In this document: in pieces, positions 8,948 to 15,697 of the stretch | How the letters are laid out: every line of letters starts with the position of its first letter | Numbering within the stretch: the first letter of the stretch is position 1 | Assembly (NCBI GenBank): GCA_000991415.1 | Contig: LBRM01000011.1 | Span: 38,385 to 73,826, forward strand | Origin: Candidatus Nomurabacteria bacterium GW2011_GWA1_36_15 | GTDB lineage: Bacteria; Patescibacteriota; Minisyncoccia; Phycocordibacterales; UBA9973 | DNA: 35,442 bases | Direction: 5' to 3' | The notes under the pieces: generated by a model | Told to the model about the DNA's origin: nothing | The model's input: only the letters and a program-made list of their open reading frames with translations | Database searches by the model: none | Translations under genes and position numbers: made by a program

Positions 8948-9490
8948 TTATGAGGGGACTAAATTCAAATAAAATTTAATATTAGACCCTTTTACGAAAT
9001 TAGAAATCGGTAAATCGACTTTTGAGAAAGCCGTATTATCTTCCAGTATCCGACGGAACAAAAGCAGAACTTCACGATTTGGTGCCTTGCCACTAATATT
9101 TATTCTCTCGCCAGTTTGTGGATCATTTTGATATAAAATCTCTGTGATTTTAATACTGGATATCTTTTTTAAAATTATTTCATTTATTACTTTCTGAGAA
9201 AAAGCGGGGCCTTTTTTCTTAGCATTTTCAATCAAGCTTAACTTTTTGTCCAAATCCTTAATAACCATCTGCGTATCTTCATCAGGTAATGCAACGGATC
9301 CATTTTCCTGTAATTCCAATTTCATATCAATTGAACTTTTTTCCGCAGAAGAAAGAAAATAGGACGGCAAAATTGCGACAGAAGCAACTAATAAAGATAC
9401 ACCCAGCATTGTAAAAAATAAGGTCAGGAGTCTAAGATAGAAATCCCTGGACATTTTTTTCTTTTCTTCGTTTGGAATTAAATTAATCAT
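8948..9490 (-). CDS. pilN: PilN-like type IV pilus inner-membrane protein
   Basis: About 180 residues: the short cytoplasmic peptide MINLIPNEEKK, which in PilN docks into PilM, a membrane helix (about 20-42), then a periplasm/exterior-facing domain with a charged helical segment and a terminal ferredoxin-like fold. The INLIP-type N-terminal motif is the best identifying feature. The ATG at 9490 is preferred; a TTG two codons earlier lies inside pilM. The start overlaps the end of pilM by 8 bp, typical of translational coupling. Confidence 0.88.
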   Translation of the reverse strand: MINLIPNEEKKKMSRDFYLRLLTLFFTMLGVSLLVASVAILPSYFLSSAEKSSIDMKLELQENGSVALPDEDTQMVIKDLDKKLSLIENAKKKGPAFSQKVINEIILKKISSIKITEILYQNDPQTGERINISGKAPNREVLLLFRRILEDNTAFSKVDLPISNFVKGSNIKFYLNLVPS

Positions 9491-10565
9491 GTTCAAAATC
9501 CCTCAAGGCCAGTCCCAAAGTGGTGGCAAAGGCCAATGATTGGTTAAAATTTATTTCCGGAATATTTTTTTCTGTTTCCACCATATTAACCCAGACATTA
9601 GCTATTTCTACATTAATCTTCATACTAACGGAAAAATATTCAGAAAGCCCTATCAAATTGGAATCGCCGCCACAAAGAATTACTTTCTTAATCGGCGGTC
9701 TGTCTTTCCCTTCCTCGTCTTTATGTGTATGCCAATATATAAAATGTTTTTCTATCTCATCACGCAAAACAGAAACACCGTTTAAAAGAACAGAAAATAC
9801 TTCCGTGTTTGTGGCATTACGTTTTAAACCATATTCTTTTTTCTTTTTTTCTGCTTCTTCAAAACTTATTTTTAAATCCTTTTGAATCATGCTGGAAAGC
9901 ATAGCCCCGCCTATATCCAGAGTAGAAGTGAATATAACAATACCACGAGATATTATAAAAATGCCTGTGCGTTTTTTTCCGAAATCTACCACCATATAAG
10001 TTTCTAAGTCACCTTTTTCTATCACACACCTGACAATTGCCTGCGCTTCAAGTTCAAATGATCTAGCAGATATCATAGAATTTTTAAAAACAGAGAGATA
10101 CTCCTCAATTACATTTTTAGGGATAGCAGCAACTTGTAGTTTTAAGCTTTGTTCGTCCTCGCTTAATAATTCATAATCAAATATGGCATCTTGCGCCGTT
10201 ATCGGTATGTATTCTTCCAGAGAAAGTTCTATGCCTTCCCTGACATTTTCTAATCCTGGTTTTTCCAATCTAAGATTAAAAAGATACACCTGCTCTTCCG
10301 GCAGAGAAACACGAACAGATCTTAATCCTTCTTCTTTTCTGAGTGATATTAAAACTTCTTCCATCCGTCGAGAATCTTTAATTTTACCCGATTCAATAAT
10401 GCCCGCTGGAATTTTTTTCTCTCCATAGCGATTCACCTTAATACCATCTTTTGTTTTAACAAGTTCTATAAATTTTATTGATTCGTCTGAAATATCCAGA
10501 CCAAAAGATGGCAACAAAAGAAATTTGGGCGTAGGAAAAAATCTATTGTATGAATTTCTGAGCAT
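9483..10565 (-). CDS. pilM: PilM-type actin-like ATPase of the type IV pilus assembly platform
   Basis: About 360 residues with the actin/FtsA-like fold of PilM. SFGLDISDESIKFIEL near the N-terminus is the phosphate-binding strand, MVVDFGKKRTGIFIISRG the second phosphate loop, and VILCGGDSNLIGLSEYF the adenosine-binding region. PilM is cytoplasmic and forms a ring below the pilus machine that holds the PilN tail. I prefer the ATG at 10565: a perfect TATAAT ends 6 nt upstream of it, which would make the message leaderless. A TTG at 10580 with GGGGG just before it is the alternative start. Type IV pili in CPR bacteria are thought to serve host attachment, motility or DNA uptake. Confidence 0.92.
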   Translation of the reverse strand: MLRNSYNRFFPTPKFLLLPSFGLDISDESIKFIELVKTKDGIKVNRYGEKKIPAGIIESGKIKDSRRMEEVLISLRKEEGLRSVRVSLPEEQVYLFNLRLEKPGLENVREGIELSLEEYIPITAQDAIFDYELLSEDEQSLKLQVAAIPKNVIEEYLSVFKNSMISARSFELEAQAIVRCVIEKGDLETYMVVDFGKKRTGIFIISRGIVIFTSTLDIGGAMLSSMIQKDLKISFEEAEKKKKEYGLKRNATNTEVFSVLLNGVSVLRDEIEKHFIYWHTHKDEEGKDRPPIKKVILCGGDSNLIGLSEYFSVSMKINVEIANVWVNMVETEKNIPEINFNQSLAFATTLGLALRDFEHD

Positions 10566-10571
10566 TATAAT

Positions 10572-10577
10572 ATTATA
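10572..10577 (-). promoter_or_regulatory. -10 box of the pilM operon (leaderless arrangement)
   Basis: TATAAT on the minus strand lies 6 nt before the pilM ATG. A transcription start 6-7 nt downstream of the box would fall on or next to the start codon. Confidence 0.5.
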
Positions 10578-10607
10578 CAATATCCCCCGTATTCCTGCTA
10601 TTGTTTT

Positions 10608-10949
10608 TCAATTCGCTCGCGTACCAACAGGAATCTCATCACTTGGTTCAAGCAAAGAAAATCTTCCGTCCTGGGCGGAAACTGCCAAGATCATACCTTG
10701 GCTTTCAATTTCACGGATTATTCTCGGCTCTAGATTAGTTACAAACATACATTTTCTGCCAATTAGAATATTACAGTCTGGAAAATATAATGAAATACCA
10801 GAAACTATTTGTCTTGGTTTTTCCTCTCCTACGTCAACAGATAATTTTAGTAATTTATCAGTATCAGGAATTTTTTCCGCTGATAAAATCTTACCTACTA
10901 TAATATTAACTTTTTTAAAATCCTTTAGAGTAATTGTGTTATTTCCCAT
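10608..10949 (-). CDS. Stand-alone tRNA-binding (EMAP-II/MetRS C-terminal-like) domain protein
   Basis: A 113-residue OB-fold protein. DFKKVNIIVGKILSAEKIPD is followed by DKLLKLSVDVG, PRQIVSGI and GRKCMFVTNLEPRIIREIESQGMILA. This is the tRNA_bind domain found at the C-terminus of methionyl-tRNA synthetase, in EMAP-II and in CsaA/YtpR-type proteins. It binds the elbow of tRNA and can raise synthetase affinity in trans. Here it is a separate gene. The start overlaps the 3' end of ruvX by 11 bp, so the two are translationally coupled. It ends with TGA. It may act as a detached MetRS appendix (inference; metG is not in the window). Confidence 0.92.
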   Translation of the reverse strand: MGNNTITLKDFKKVNIIVGKILSAEKIPDTDKLLKLSVDVGEEKPRQIVSGISLYFPDCNILIGRKCMFVTNLEPRIIREIESQGMILAVSAQDGRFSLLEPSDEIPVGTRAN

Positions 10950-11286
10950 TATTCTTTTTATCTAAATATCTTTGTAATATCAAGGCGGCAGCAGAAGCAT
11001 CTACCCGACCACTTTTAATTTGTTTCAATCTACTATGCACTTGTTTTTTCAGTTCTAAAATAAAAACCTCAATCCTGGCCGATAGCGCATTCAGTTTGCC
11101 GGAGAAATCTATTGATTCCCCTATTATAATTTCTGAAATGTTTTCTGTTTTTATAATTTCTTCCAGTTTTTTAAGACTACTAGAATCATTCAATACAATC
11201 TCTTTGGGGAAAGCCAAAACTTTTTTTTCATCTGAAATTGCCACCCCTATTCTCTTTGTTCCATAATCAATCCCTAAAAACTTCAT
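10939..11286 (-). CDS. ruvX: RuvX/YqgF-family Holliday-junction resolvase-like protein, shortened
   Basis: A 115-residue RNase H-fold protein with GIDYGTKRIGVAIS at residues 5-18 (first catalytic Asp), EIIIGESIDFSGK in the middle (Glu) and VDASAAALILQRYLDKK at the C-terminus (last Asp). YqgF proteins are involved in pre-16S rRNA processing and may resolve recombination intermediates. The family normally has a DERLTS-like segment, or an EPEFLTSAQA-like one in CPR bacteria, between the central strand and the last Asp. This copy jumps from LELKKQ to VHSRLKQIKSGRVDAS, about 15-20 residues short, without that acidic residue. The reading frame is open, so it is a real internal deletion or a divergent version. 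It is coupled to the downstream tRNA-binding gene. Confidence 0.9.
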   Translation of the reverse strand: MKFLGIDYGTKRIGVAISDEKKVLAFPKEIVLNDSSSLKKLEEIIKTENISEIIIGESIDFSGKLNALSARIEVFILELKKQVHSRLKQIKSGRVDASAAALILQRYLDKKNNGK

Positions 11287-11316
11287 AACAGAATACTAGC
11301 ATAAAAATTTTATTTC

Positions 11317-11325
11317 TGGTATAAT
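11317..11325 (+). promoter_or_regulatory. Extended -10 promoter (TGG-TATAAT)
   Basis: TGGTATAAT ends 9 nt before the ATG of the small membrane protein gene at 11335. A transcription start would leave a leader of only about 2-4 nt, and there is no Shine-Dalgarno. Confidence 0.55.
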
Positions 11326-11334
11326 ATACCTATT

Positions 11335-11595
11335 ATGGAACAATTTAATGTGTTTTTTGCAAATGGTTTAGGGGTTTCTCCTTTTGTAGTTGGGGTAGTG
11401 GCAGTTTGGGTACTTTTTTGGAAAGGTTGTTCTTTGTGGATAGCCGCAAAAAATGACAAGAAGTGGTGGTTCCTGGCACTTCTTATCTTAAATACTTTGG
11501 GAATTTTAGAAATCGTTTATATCTTCTTCGTCGCTAAAAAGAAGTGGAGTGATATAAAACAAATTTTTTCTAAAATACCATCATCTCAACAATAA
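11335..11595 (+). CDS. Small two-helix membrane protein, DUF5652-like
   Basis: An 86-residue protein with two membrane helices (about residues 15-36 and 44-68) separated by a basic/aromatic loop KNDKKWWFLALLILNTLGILE, and a Lys-rich C-terminal tail. WFLALLILNTLGILEIVYIFF is typical of the small DUF5652-like proteins that are widespread in Patescibacteria and uncharacterised. It is probably an inner-membrane protein with the tail in the cytoplasm. It is transcribed divergently from ruvX with its own extended -10 promoter. Confidence 0.8.
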   Translation: MEQFNVFFANGLGVSPFVVGVVAVWVLFWKGCSLWIAAKNDKKWWFLALLILNTLGILEIVYIFFVAKKKWSDIKQIFSKIPSSQQ

Positions 11596-11705
11596 GCTGG
11601 AACTTTTTAATTAAAAAAAATAATAATCTATTATACTCCTTAAATGGAGTATTTTAGTTTTCAAAACTTGAGAAAAGTCTTAAAATAAAGTAGGGTTATG
11701 CAAAG

Positions 11706-11790
11706 GGAGGCGTCGCATAGCGGTTTAGTGCACCGGTCCTGAAAACCGGAGTGTCGCAAGGCACCGTGAGTTCGAATCTCACCGCCTCCG
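11706..11790 (+). tRNA. tRNA-Ser (UGA)
   Basis: The acceptor GGAGGCG pairs with CGCCTCC; discriminator G. The anticodon stem CCGGT/ACCGG with loop CCTGAAA gives UGA (Ser). A long variable arm (TGTCGCAAGGCA) marks a class II tRNA, and the T-loop TTCGAAT is canonical. It is followed by CCT, so the final CCA is incomplete in DNA. Its 3' end may have served as an integration site (see the remnant at 13826-13847). Confidence 0.95.
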
Positions 11791-11830
11791 CCTTGACAAT
11801 TTAGTATCGGCGTGTCCTCGTTGCTTATGA

Positions 11831-11857
11831 CAACAGCACGACCCGCGTGCTATGTTG
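11831..11857 (+). other. Stable hairpin downstream of tRNA-Ser
   Basis: CAAC-AGCACG / CGTGCT-(2-nt bulge)-GTTG with a 5-nt loop ACCCG forms a 10-pair hairpin 41 nt after the tRNA and about 27 nt before the SWIM gene. No T-run follows, so it could be a processing or weak termination signal, or a leader structure of the SWIM gene. Confidence 0.45.
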
Positions 11858-11883
11858 CATGATATTTTTTATAAAAATTGTTT

Positions 11884-12636
11884 ATGAATAAAAAGTTCAA
11901 TAACAAAATAATTTTCTGCCCACACTTTTCTGTCTTTAATATCCAAATTAGCGTAGATGAACAAGAATTTAATAAAGGATACAAGTTATTTAACGATGGT
12001 AAGGTTAAGAAAATAACAGCGGACTTTGATGGTTTTCATGCAATTGTTTCTGGGACACATGACTATAGTGTATCCGTAAATATTAGTGATTTTGAGCGTG
12101 GAGTTTGCAATTGTTACCTTGGACAAAAAAATATTCTCTGTAAACATATGATCGCGCTTGCGATTGCCACGGTATCAAAATACAACCCAGAGAATTTTAA
12201 ACTCATTATGAGTTCACTTGACCATACGGTATGTTCCGGACAAATTCGAGAAATTACTAAAGAGGAATTAACTGCTATTAAAAAAGAATTACAACACGGA
12301 TTATTGTATATAAAATATTATGACGGTCCTTCTTCAAAATGGTTTGCGTATCAAGACACTTTATTAAAAGGTGGGCGACTTATGTGATACACTTCGTCAA
12401 AACTTCCCATTTGTGAAATATCGGCAAAATTATGCATCGATTTCCTTATAAAGCTGGACAAAAAAGTCTGTTATGGAGTTGACGATTCCGATGGAGCGGT
12501 AGGTAACCTTATGACAGACATGGTTGAATTGCTAAATTTATTTGTAAATATAAAACCCGATCTACGTGATTTCATTACAAAACACTTGCCTAAAGAAACT
12601 TCTTTCGGCTGGGAAAGAATGTTTGGCGTAATTTAA
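11884..12636 (+). pseudogene. SWIM zinc-finger protein interrupted by an in-frame TGA
   Basis: The ATG at 11884 opens a 167-codon frame containing the SWIM signature CNCYLGQKNILCKHMIALA (CxCx8CxH) at about residues 77-95, a zinc-binding fold that binds DNA or protein. The frame stops at TGA (12385-12387). The very same frame then continues without any shift for 82 codons to TAA at 12634. The continuation (SKLPICEISAKLCIDFLIKLDKK, VDDSDGAVGNLMTDMVELL, FGWERMFGVI) is what I recall of the normal C-terminal half of this SWIM-protein family. This is therefore one nonsense codon in an otherwise intact gene: a young pseudogene, a sequencing error, or read-through. TGA is an ordinary stop in neighbouring genes. 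It ends 3 nt from the convergent Fic gene. Confidence 0.8.
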
Positions 12637-12639
12637 TTT

Positions 12640-13689
12640 TTACTTTTTCTTATATCTCGTTGTTCGTCCTTGCCCAATGCGTTCTACTTTTTTGAAACGC
12701 AAAAGAGTATCAAGCGCTTGTGATACTGTTGGACGAGCAACCTTAGTAATTTTTGAAATTTCACCAGGTGTTGCTTCCGATACTTTTAAAAGATATTGCC
12801 ACACTAAAAGCTGTTTCGGGGAAAGCAGTTTTTCAATATTTTCTTTGGAGAGCAATTCAATTGCTTGCCTTGCTTGAGTGAGCAGAATATTGAAAAAGAA
12901 TTCTAGCCAAGGCATAATATTTGGACTGCCAGTTTTTAAAGTTTTCTGGCTTTTCCGGAGAGCGACATAATATTCTGCTTTGTTATCCTCAATTAATTTT
13001 TCATGGGAGACATATGGTATGTACTCATAGCCAGTTTTAAGCATCATCAAATTGGTCAGTACACGTGAGAGTCTGCCATTGCCATCCTGAAACGGATGGA
13101 TATTAAGAAATTCAACCAGAAAATTTCCAATAATTAATAATGGGTGAATTTCTTTTAAAATAAAAGCTTCTTTGGTCCATTCTACTAACTCCAACATTTC
13201 CTTAGGTGTTAGCCAAGCTGGTGTGGTATTAAACAATACACCAATGGATTGACCTTCTTCATTTATCATTTCAACTCTGTTTTCTGTTTTTTTGTATTCA
13301 CCTCTGTGCAACTTGTCTTTCTCCACATATTTTAGAAGTTCTTTATGTAAATACTGAATACTGCTTTCTGAAAATGGAATTTTTTCGTAAGAATTAAAAA
13401 CATTTTCAAGTAATTCATAATATCCTTGCACTTCCTGCTTGTCTCGATCCGCAAATTTTTGCATTGAAAGTCCACGCATCATTTTTTCTATATCTTCGTC
13501 AGAAAGTTTCGCCCCCTCGATACGGGTTGATGCGCCAGTTGAAGTAACCAAAACAGAACGCTTCAATCTTCCAAGCGCCTGTGAATTTATTTCCGCTCCA
13601 CCAATCCATCTGCCTTTTAATTCATCAATTTGATTGATGACCGCCCATAGATTTTGTGGTATATTTTTGATGCGTTTGTTGTAATTCAT
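12640..13689 (-). CDS. Fic-family protein (likely AMPylator) with built-in inhibitory helix and C-terminal winged helix
   Basis: A 349-residue protein. The Fic catalytic motif HPFQDGNGRLSR starts at His198. Fic enzymes usually transfer AMP from ATP to a Ser, Thr or Tyr of a target protein, such as gyrase or an elongation factor. An S/TxxxEG inhibitory motif, STRIEG (Ser54-Gly59), lies in the N-terminal region, so the enzyme is self-inhibited (class II Fic), with Glu58 expected to block the ATP site. The C-terminal about 70 residues (QLLVWQYLLKVSEATPGEISKITKVARPTVSQALDTLLR) form a winged helix-turn-helix, suggesting DNA binding and perhaps autoregulation. No separate antitoxin gene is adjacent, as expected for class II. 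It is part of the small accessory block beside tRNA-Ser. Confidence 0.93.
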   Translation of the reverse strand: MNYNKRIKNIPQNLWAVINQIDELKGRWIGGAEINSQALGRLKRSVLVTSTGASTRIEGAKLSDEDIEKMMRGLSMQKFADRDKQEVQGYYELLENVFNSYEKIPFSESSIQYLHKELLKYVEKDKLHRGEYKKTENRVEMINEEGQSIGVLFNTTPAWLTPKEMLELVEWTKEAFILKEIHPLLIIGNFLVEFLNIHPFQDGNGRLSRVLTNLMMLKTGYEYIPYVSHEKLIEDNKAEYYVALRKSQKTLKTGSPNIMPWLEFFFNILLTQARQAIELLSKENIEKLLSPKQLLVWQYLLKVSEATPGEISKITKVARPTVSQALDTLLRFKKVERIGQGRTTRYKKK

Positions 13690-13825
13690 ATTTGCTAATC
13701 TGGTACATTAGCTATATGAGATTATATTAGATTAAGTATTAAAATGCAAGTCTTTTTGTAGCACAAAAAATATATTGCAAAAAACCTATATTTTATAAGC
13801 CACCCAAGCAGGGCGACTCACTTGG

Positions 13826-13847
13826 TTCGAATCGCTTAATCTCCGCC
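13826..13847 (+). pseudogene. Decayed copy of the tRNA-Ser 3' end (possible old attachment site)
   Basis: TTCGAATC, then 7 nt, then CTCCGCC. The intact tRNA-Ser at 11771-11792 has exactly these two blocks at exactly this spacing; only the intervening 7 nt differ. No other part of a tRNA can be folded here. It may mark the far end of an element once integrated at tRNA-Ser. The remainder of 13690-13922 shows no gene. Confidence 0.45.
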
Positions 13848-13907
13848 AAGTTTTACATTCTATGCTAAAATTCTGTTTTTAATAAGGATTTAATACTTAG
13901 AATTTTT

Positions 13908-13916
13908 TGATATAAT
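13908..13916 (+). promoter_or_regulatory. Extended -10 promoter (TGA-TATAAT)
   Basis: TGATATAAT ends 6 nt before the ATG at 13923. The predicted transcription start coincides with the start codon, giving a leaderless message. No good -35 is visible, as is common with an extended -10. Confidence 0.55.
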
Positions 13917-13922
13917 TAACTT

Positions 13923-14249
13923 ATGAATCAAAATCCATTAGAAAAAGGTCCTGAAAAAATTCTAACAAAAGAAGAAGTGTTGAGAGTTATCTCCCGATTT
14001 TTAGAAAATTCCACCGTTACCCGTGAATTATCTGATGATAAAGGACTTTATCTACTTGAAACGCAAGTTGCTGAGGAAGAACAGAAAGAAATCATTGAAT
14101 ATCAATATATGAGAAAAGGAAGATTTGGAAAGAATCAATCGTCTGATACTAGTATTTATATTGTATATTATCAGAATGGAGTACCAACAGGTGGAAATAT
14201 AGTTGCTATTTATAACCCTAAAACTGAAGAATGGAAAGATATTCGGTAA
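13923..14249 (+). CDS. Hypothetical protein, 108 residues
   Basis: A small acidic soluble protein without membrane segment or cysteines. The N-terminal half looks helical (KILTKEEVLRVISRFLENSTVTRELSDD). The C-terminal half has alternating strands (EIIEYQYMRKGRF, TSIYIVYYQNGVPTGGNIVAIY) ending in the phrase YNPKTEEWKDIR. I do not recognise the family. Coding status is supported by the promoter placed ideally for a leaderless message and by codon use like its neighbours. It lies between the Fic block and tRNA-Arg(GCG) with its own promoter. Confidence 0.7.
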   Translation: MNQNPLEKGPEKILTKEEVLRVISRFLENSTVTRELSDDKGLYLLETQVAEEEQKEIIEYQYMRKGRFGKNQSSDTSIYIVYYQNGVPTGGNIVAIYNPKTEEWKDIR

Positions 14250-14326
14250 GTTCTAACTGTGTACTAAAACCTCTGTCATAAAAATAATAATCATCAAAAA
14301 ATTCCAACGTCCTTTTATTAAATGTT

Positions 14327-14355
14327 TTGCATTAAACACTGAAGATTAGTATAAT
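14327..14355 (+). promoter_or_regulatory. Sigma-70-type promoter TTGCAT-N17-TATAAT
   Basis: -35 TTGCAT at 14327-14332 and -10 TATAAT at 14350-14355 are separated by exactly 17 bp. The start codon ATG is at 14363, 7 nt after the -10 box, so the transcript would start at the A of ATG or one base before it. Confidence 0.65.
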
Positions 14356-14362
14356 TACATTG

Positions 14363-14830
14363 ATGGATTCAAATAAAAAACTAGAATGGTTTGCCTTGGA
14401 ATACGAAGAAAAAGAACGGGGAAACGATTGGTTTTGGGCTCTTGGTGTTATTGTGATGGCAAGTTCAATAACATCTTTTATTTATGGCAATTATTTTTTT
14501 GGTTTATTCTTAATTATAGGCGGGATACTGCTTGGAGTTTTTGCTATTAAAAAACCGGACCTGGTCCATTATGAATTAAATGAAGAAGGACTAAAAATCA
14601 GAAATCGCCTCTTCCCTTATGAAAATATCAAATCTTTCTGGGTACAGAAAGATGAAATGAAATCGGTACTTTTTATAAAATCCGAAAGGCTATTTATGCC
14701 TATAATCTCAATGCCGATAGAACAAAATCTGGCAGAAGAAATAAGAGACTTTATGCTCCTAAGTAATGTCACCGAAGAAGAAATGAAGGAACATCCGTCT
14801 GAAAAAATAATGGATTCCTTGGGTTTCTAG
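14363..14830 (+). CDS. Two-helix membrane protein with a C-terminal PH-like domain
   Basis: A 155-residue protein starting MDSNKKLEWFALEYEEKERGNDWFWALG. Two membrane helices (about residues 25-45 and 48-64) form a hairpin. A cytoplasmic domain follows (VHYELNEEGLKIRNRLFPYENIKSFWV ... SVLFIKSERLFMPIISMPI) whose strand pattern resembles bacterial PH-like domains, then a terminal amphipathic helix with EEIRDFMLLSNVTEEEMKEHPSEKI. The function is unknown; such proteins are common in Parcubacteria. The ATG at 14363 is chosen over the adjacent upstream TTG because of the promoter position. It stands just before tRNA-Arg(GCG) on the same strand. Confidence 0.8.
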   Translation: MDSNKKLEWFALEYEEKERGNDWFWALGVIVMASSITSFIYGNYFFGLFLIIGGILLGVFAIKKPDLVHYELNEEGLKIRNRLFPYENIKSFWVQKDEMKSVLFIKSERLFMPIISMPIEQNLAEEIRDFMLLSNVTEEEMKEHPSEKIMDSLGF

Positions 14831-14880
14831 TTTGAGTTTTTTAATGAAAGTTGTTAATCTTCAATTATAAAGTAATATAA

Positions 14881-14952
14881 GCCCTCATAGTTTAATGGAT
14901 AGAATGCGAGCTTGCGGAGTTTGCGATGTAGGTTCGATTCCTACTGAGGGCA
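14881..14952 (+). tRNA. tRNA-Arg (GCG)
   Basis: The acceptor GCCCTCA pairs with TGAGGGC, discriminator A. The D-loop AATGGATA and T-loop TTCGATT are canonical. The anticodon stem CGAGC/GTTTG (two G-U pairs) with loop TTGCGGA gives GCG, reading CGC. The terminal CCA is not encoded. The proposed accessory island starts right after it. Confidence 0.9.
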
Positions 14953-14965
14953 CACGTTAGTGAGA

Positions 14966-14977
14966 CCGACCGAGAGG
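14966..14977 (+). repeat. Left 12-bp direct repeat of the proposed island
   Basis: CCGACCGAGAGG occurs here, 14 bp after tRNA-Arg, and again at 29807-29818. The two copies bracket the block that holds the serine recombinase, defence genes and terminase. It is a candidate attachment-site core or target duplication, although it could also be chance or a dispersed repeat. Confidence 0.4.
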
Positions 14978-14988
14978 CTTAAAAGGCC

Positions 14989-15396
14989 TCAACGTGAGTC
15001 TTGCTCAATCTTATACCATTCACTGGGACTAATATCGAGGGCATGTTTGTAAGAATTAACAATTTTTTTTGCCAGTTCATTTCTTCGTGTTAATTCGCTA
15101 CTGTCTATAAAAGGAGCCGGGCCATAACTTCTATCAGAGTTCATGTCTCTAGCTATCATTGAGGTTCTGTCCCTAAGCCATAAATATTCTAAATAATCTT
15201 TCTGAACTTGAGGATCCGACTCCCACTGATGTTCACAATCAAAACAGAAAAAAGAATATGTGTCATATTCTTGCTTCTTTGCCGGTTGGCCTTCTGGCTT
15301 TAAACTAGCGAAATTCATATGCACGACCTTTACTTTTTTTAATTTACAATTTGGGCATGTAACCATAGTATTTATTAATCTAAGGGGTAACTTCAT
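14989..15396 (-). CDS. Zinc-ribbon protein of unknown function in the Shedu-like operon
   Basis: Up to 135 residues. Two CxxC knuckles, CPNC near residue 14 and CFDC near residue 51, form a treble-clef or zinc-ribbon. A helical, strongly charged C-terminal half follows (KDYLEYLWLRDRTSMIARDMNSDRSYGPAPFIDSSELTRRNELAKK). I do not recognise the family. The ATG at 15396 overlaps the upstream gene by 17 bp; an ATG at 15366 (MVTCPNC) is the alternative start and fits the usual zinc-ribbon N-terminus better. It is the third gene of an operon headed by the Shedu-like nuclease and ends with TGA beside the left repeat. A hairpin GAGGC/GCCTC follows. Confidence 0.75.
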   Translation of the reverse strand: MKLPLRLINTMVTCPNCKLKKVKVVHMNFASLKPEGQPAKKQEYDTYSFFCFDCEHQWESDPQVQKDYLEYLWLRDRTSMIARDMNSDRSYGPAPFIDSSELTRRNELAKKIVNSYKHALDISPSEWYKIEQDSR

Positions 15397-15697
15397 TTTT
15401 TAAAAATTCAAAACCATTTTTATAACCTTCGTCGGTAAGCGAATAAACTTTATAGTTCACATTATTTTCCAACAGAATTTCTCCTTCTCGTTCTAAATCT
15501 TTTAAAACTTCTTTCATCCAAGCTTTTATATCAACTTCTTGAATTGGAGCAGTTAAGTGAAAGTGGTCTGAGATATAATTTTTAGAGGCACACACAAGAA
15601 CCACAGACTGTCTATTGCTTTCAAATGTTACGTGTACACGTACCCAATAAGTCATTCTTTTAGCTTCATAGTACACATCTTCTTGAATTAAGTTCAT
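15380..15697 (-). CDS. Small protein of unknown function, second gene of the Shedu-like operon
   Basis: A 105-residue protein with no cysteine pairs or membrane segment. The N-terminal half is strand-rich (TYWVRVHVTFESNRQSVVLVCASKNYISDHFHLT). The C-terminal half resembles a small winged helix (IKAWMKEVLKDLEREGEILLENNVNYKVYSLTDEGYKNGFEFL), where the SLTDEGY phrase is like the wing of many transcription factors. Its ATG overlaps the stop of the Shedu-like gene (ATGA, 4 bp), so translation is coupled. It may be a regulator or partner of the nuclease; this is inferred from position. Confidence 0.72.
   Translation of the reverse strand: MNLIQEDVYYEAKRMTYWVRVHVTFESNRQSVVLVCASKNYISDHFHLTAPIQEVDIKAWMKEVLKDLEREGEILLENNVNYKVYSLTDEGYKNGFEFLKNEVTP

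Noticed and set aside
11884-12636. TGA as a sense codon (Gly code of Gracilibacteria/Absconditabacteria)
   Set aside because: Genes ending at 5315, 10608, 14989 and 15694 (minus strand) stop at TGA at the expected length, so TGA is a stop here.
14881-14977. tRNA-Arg(GCG) 3' end as the exact attachment site of the island
   Set aside because: The right edge does not reproduce the tRNA 3' sequence; only TGAGGG and GCAC fragments agree, and large serine recombinases rarely use tRNA genes. The 12-bp repeat is the better candidate.
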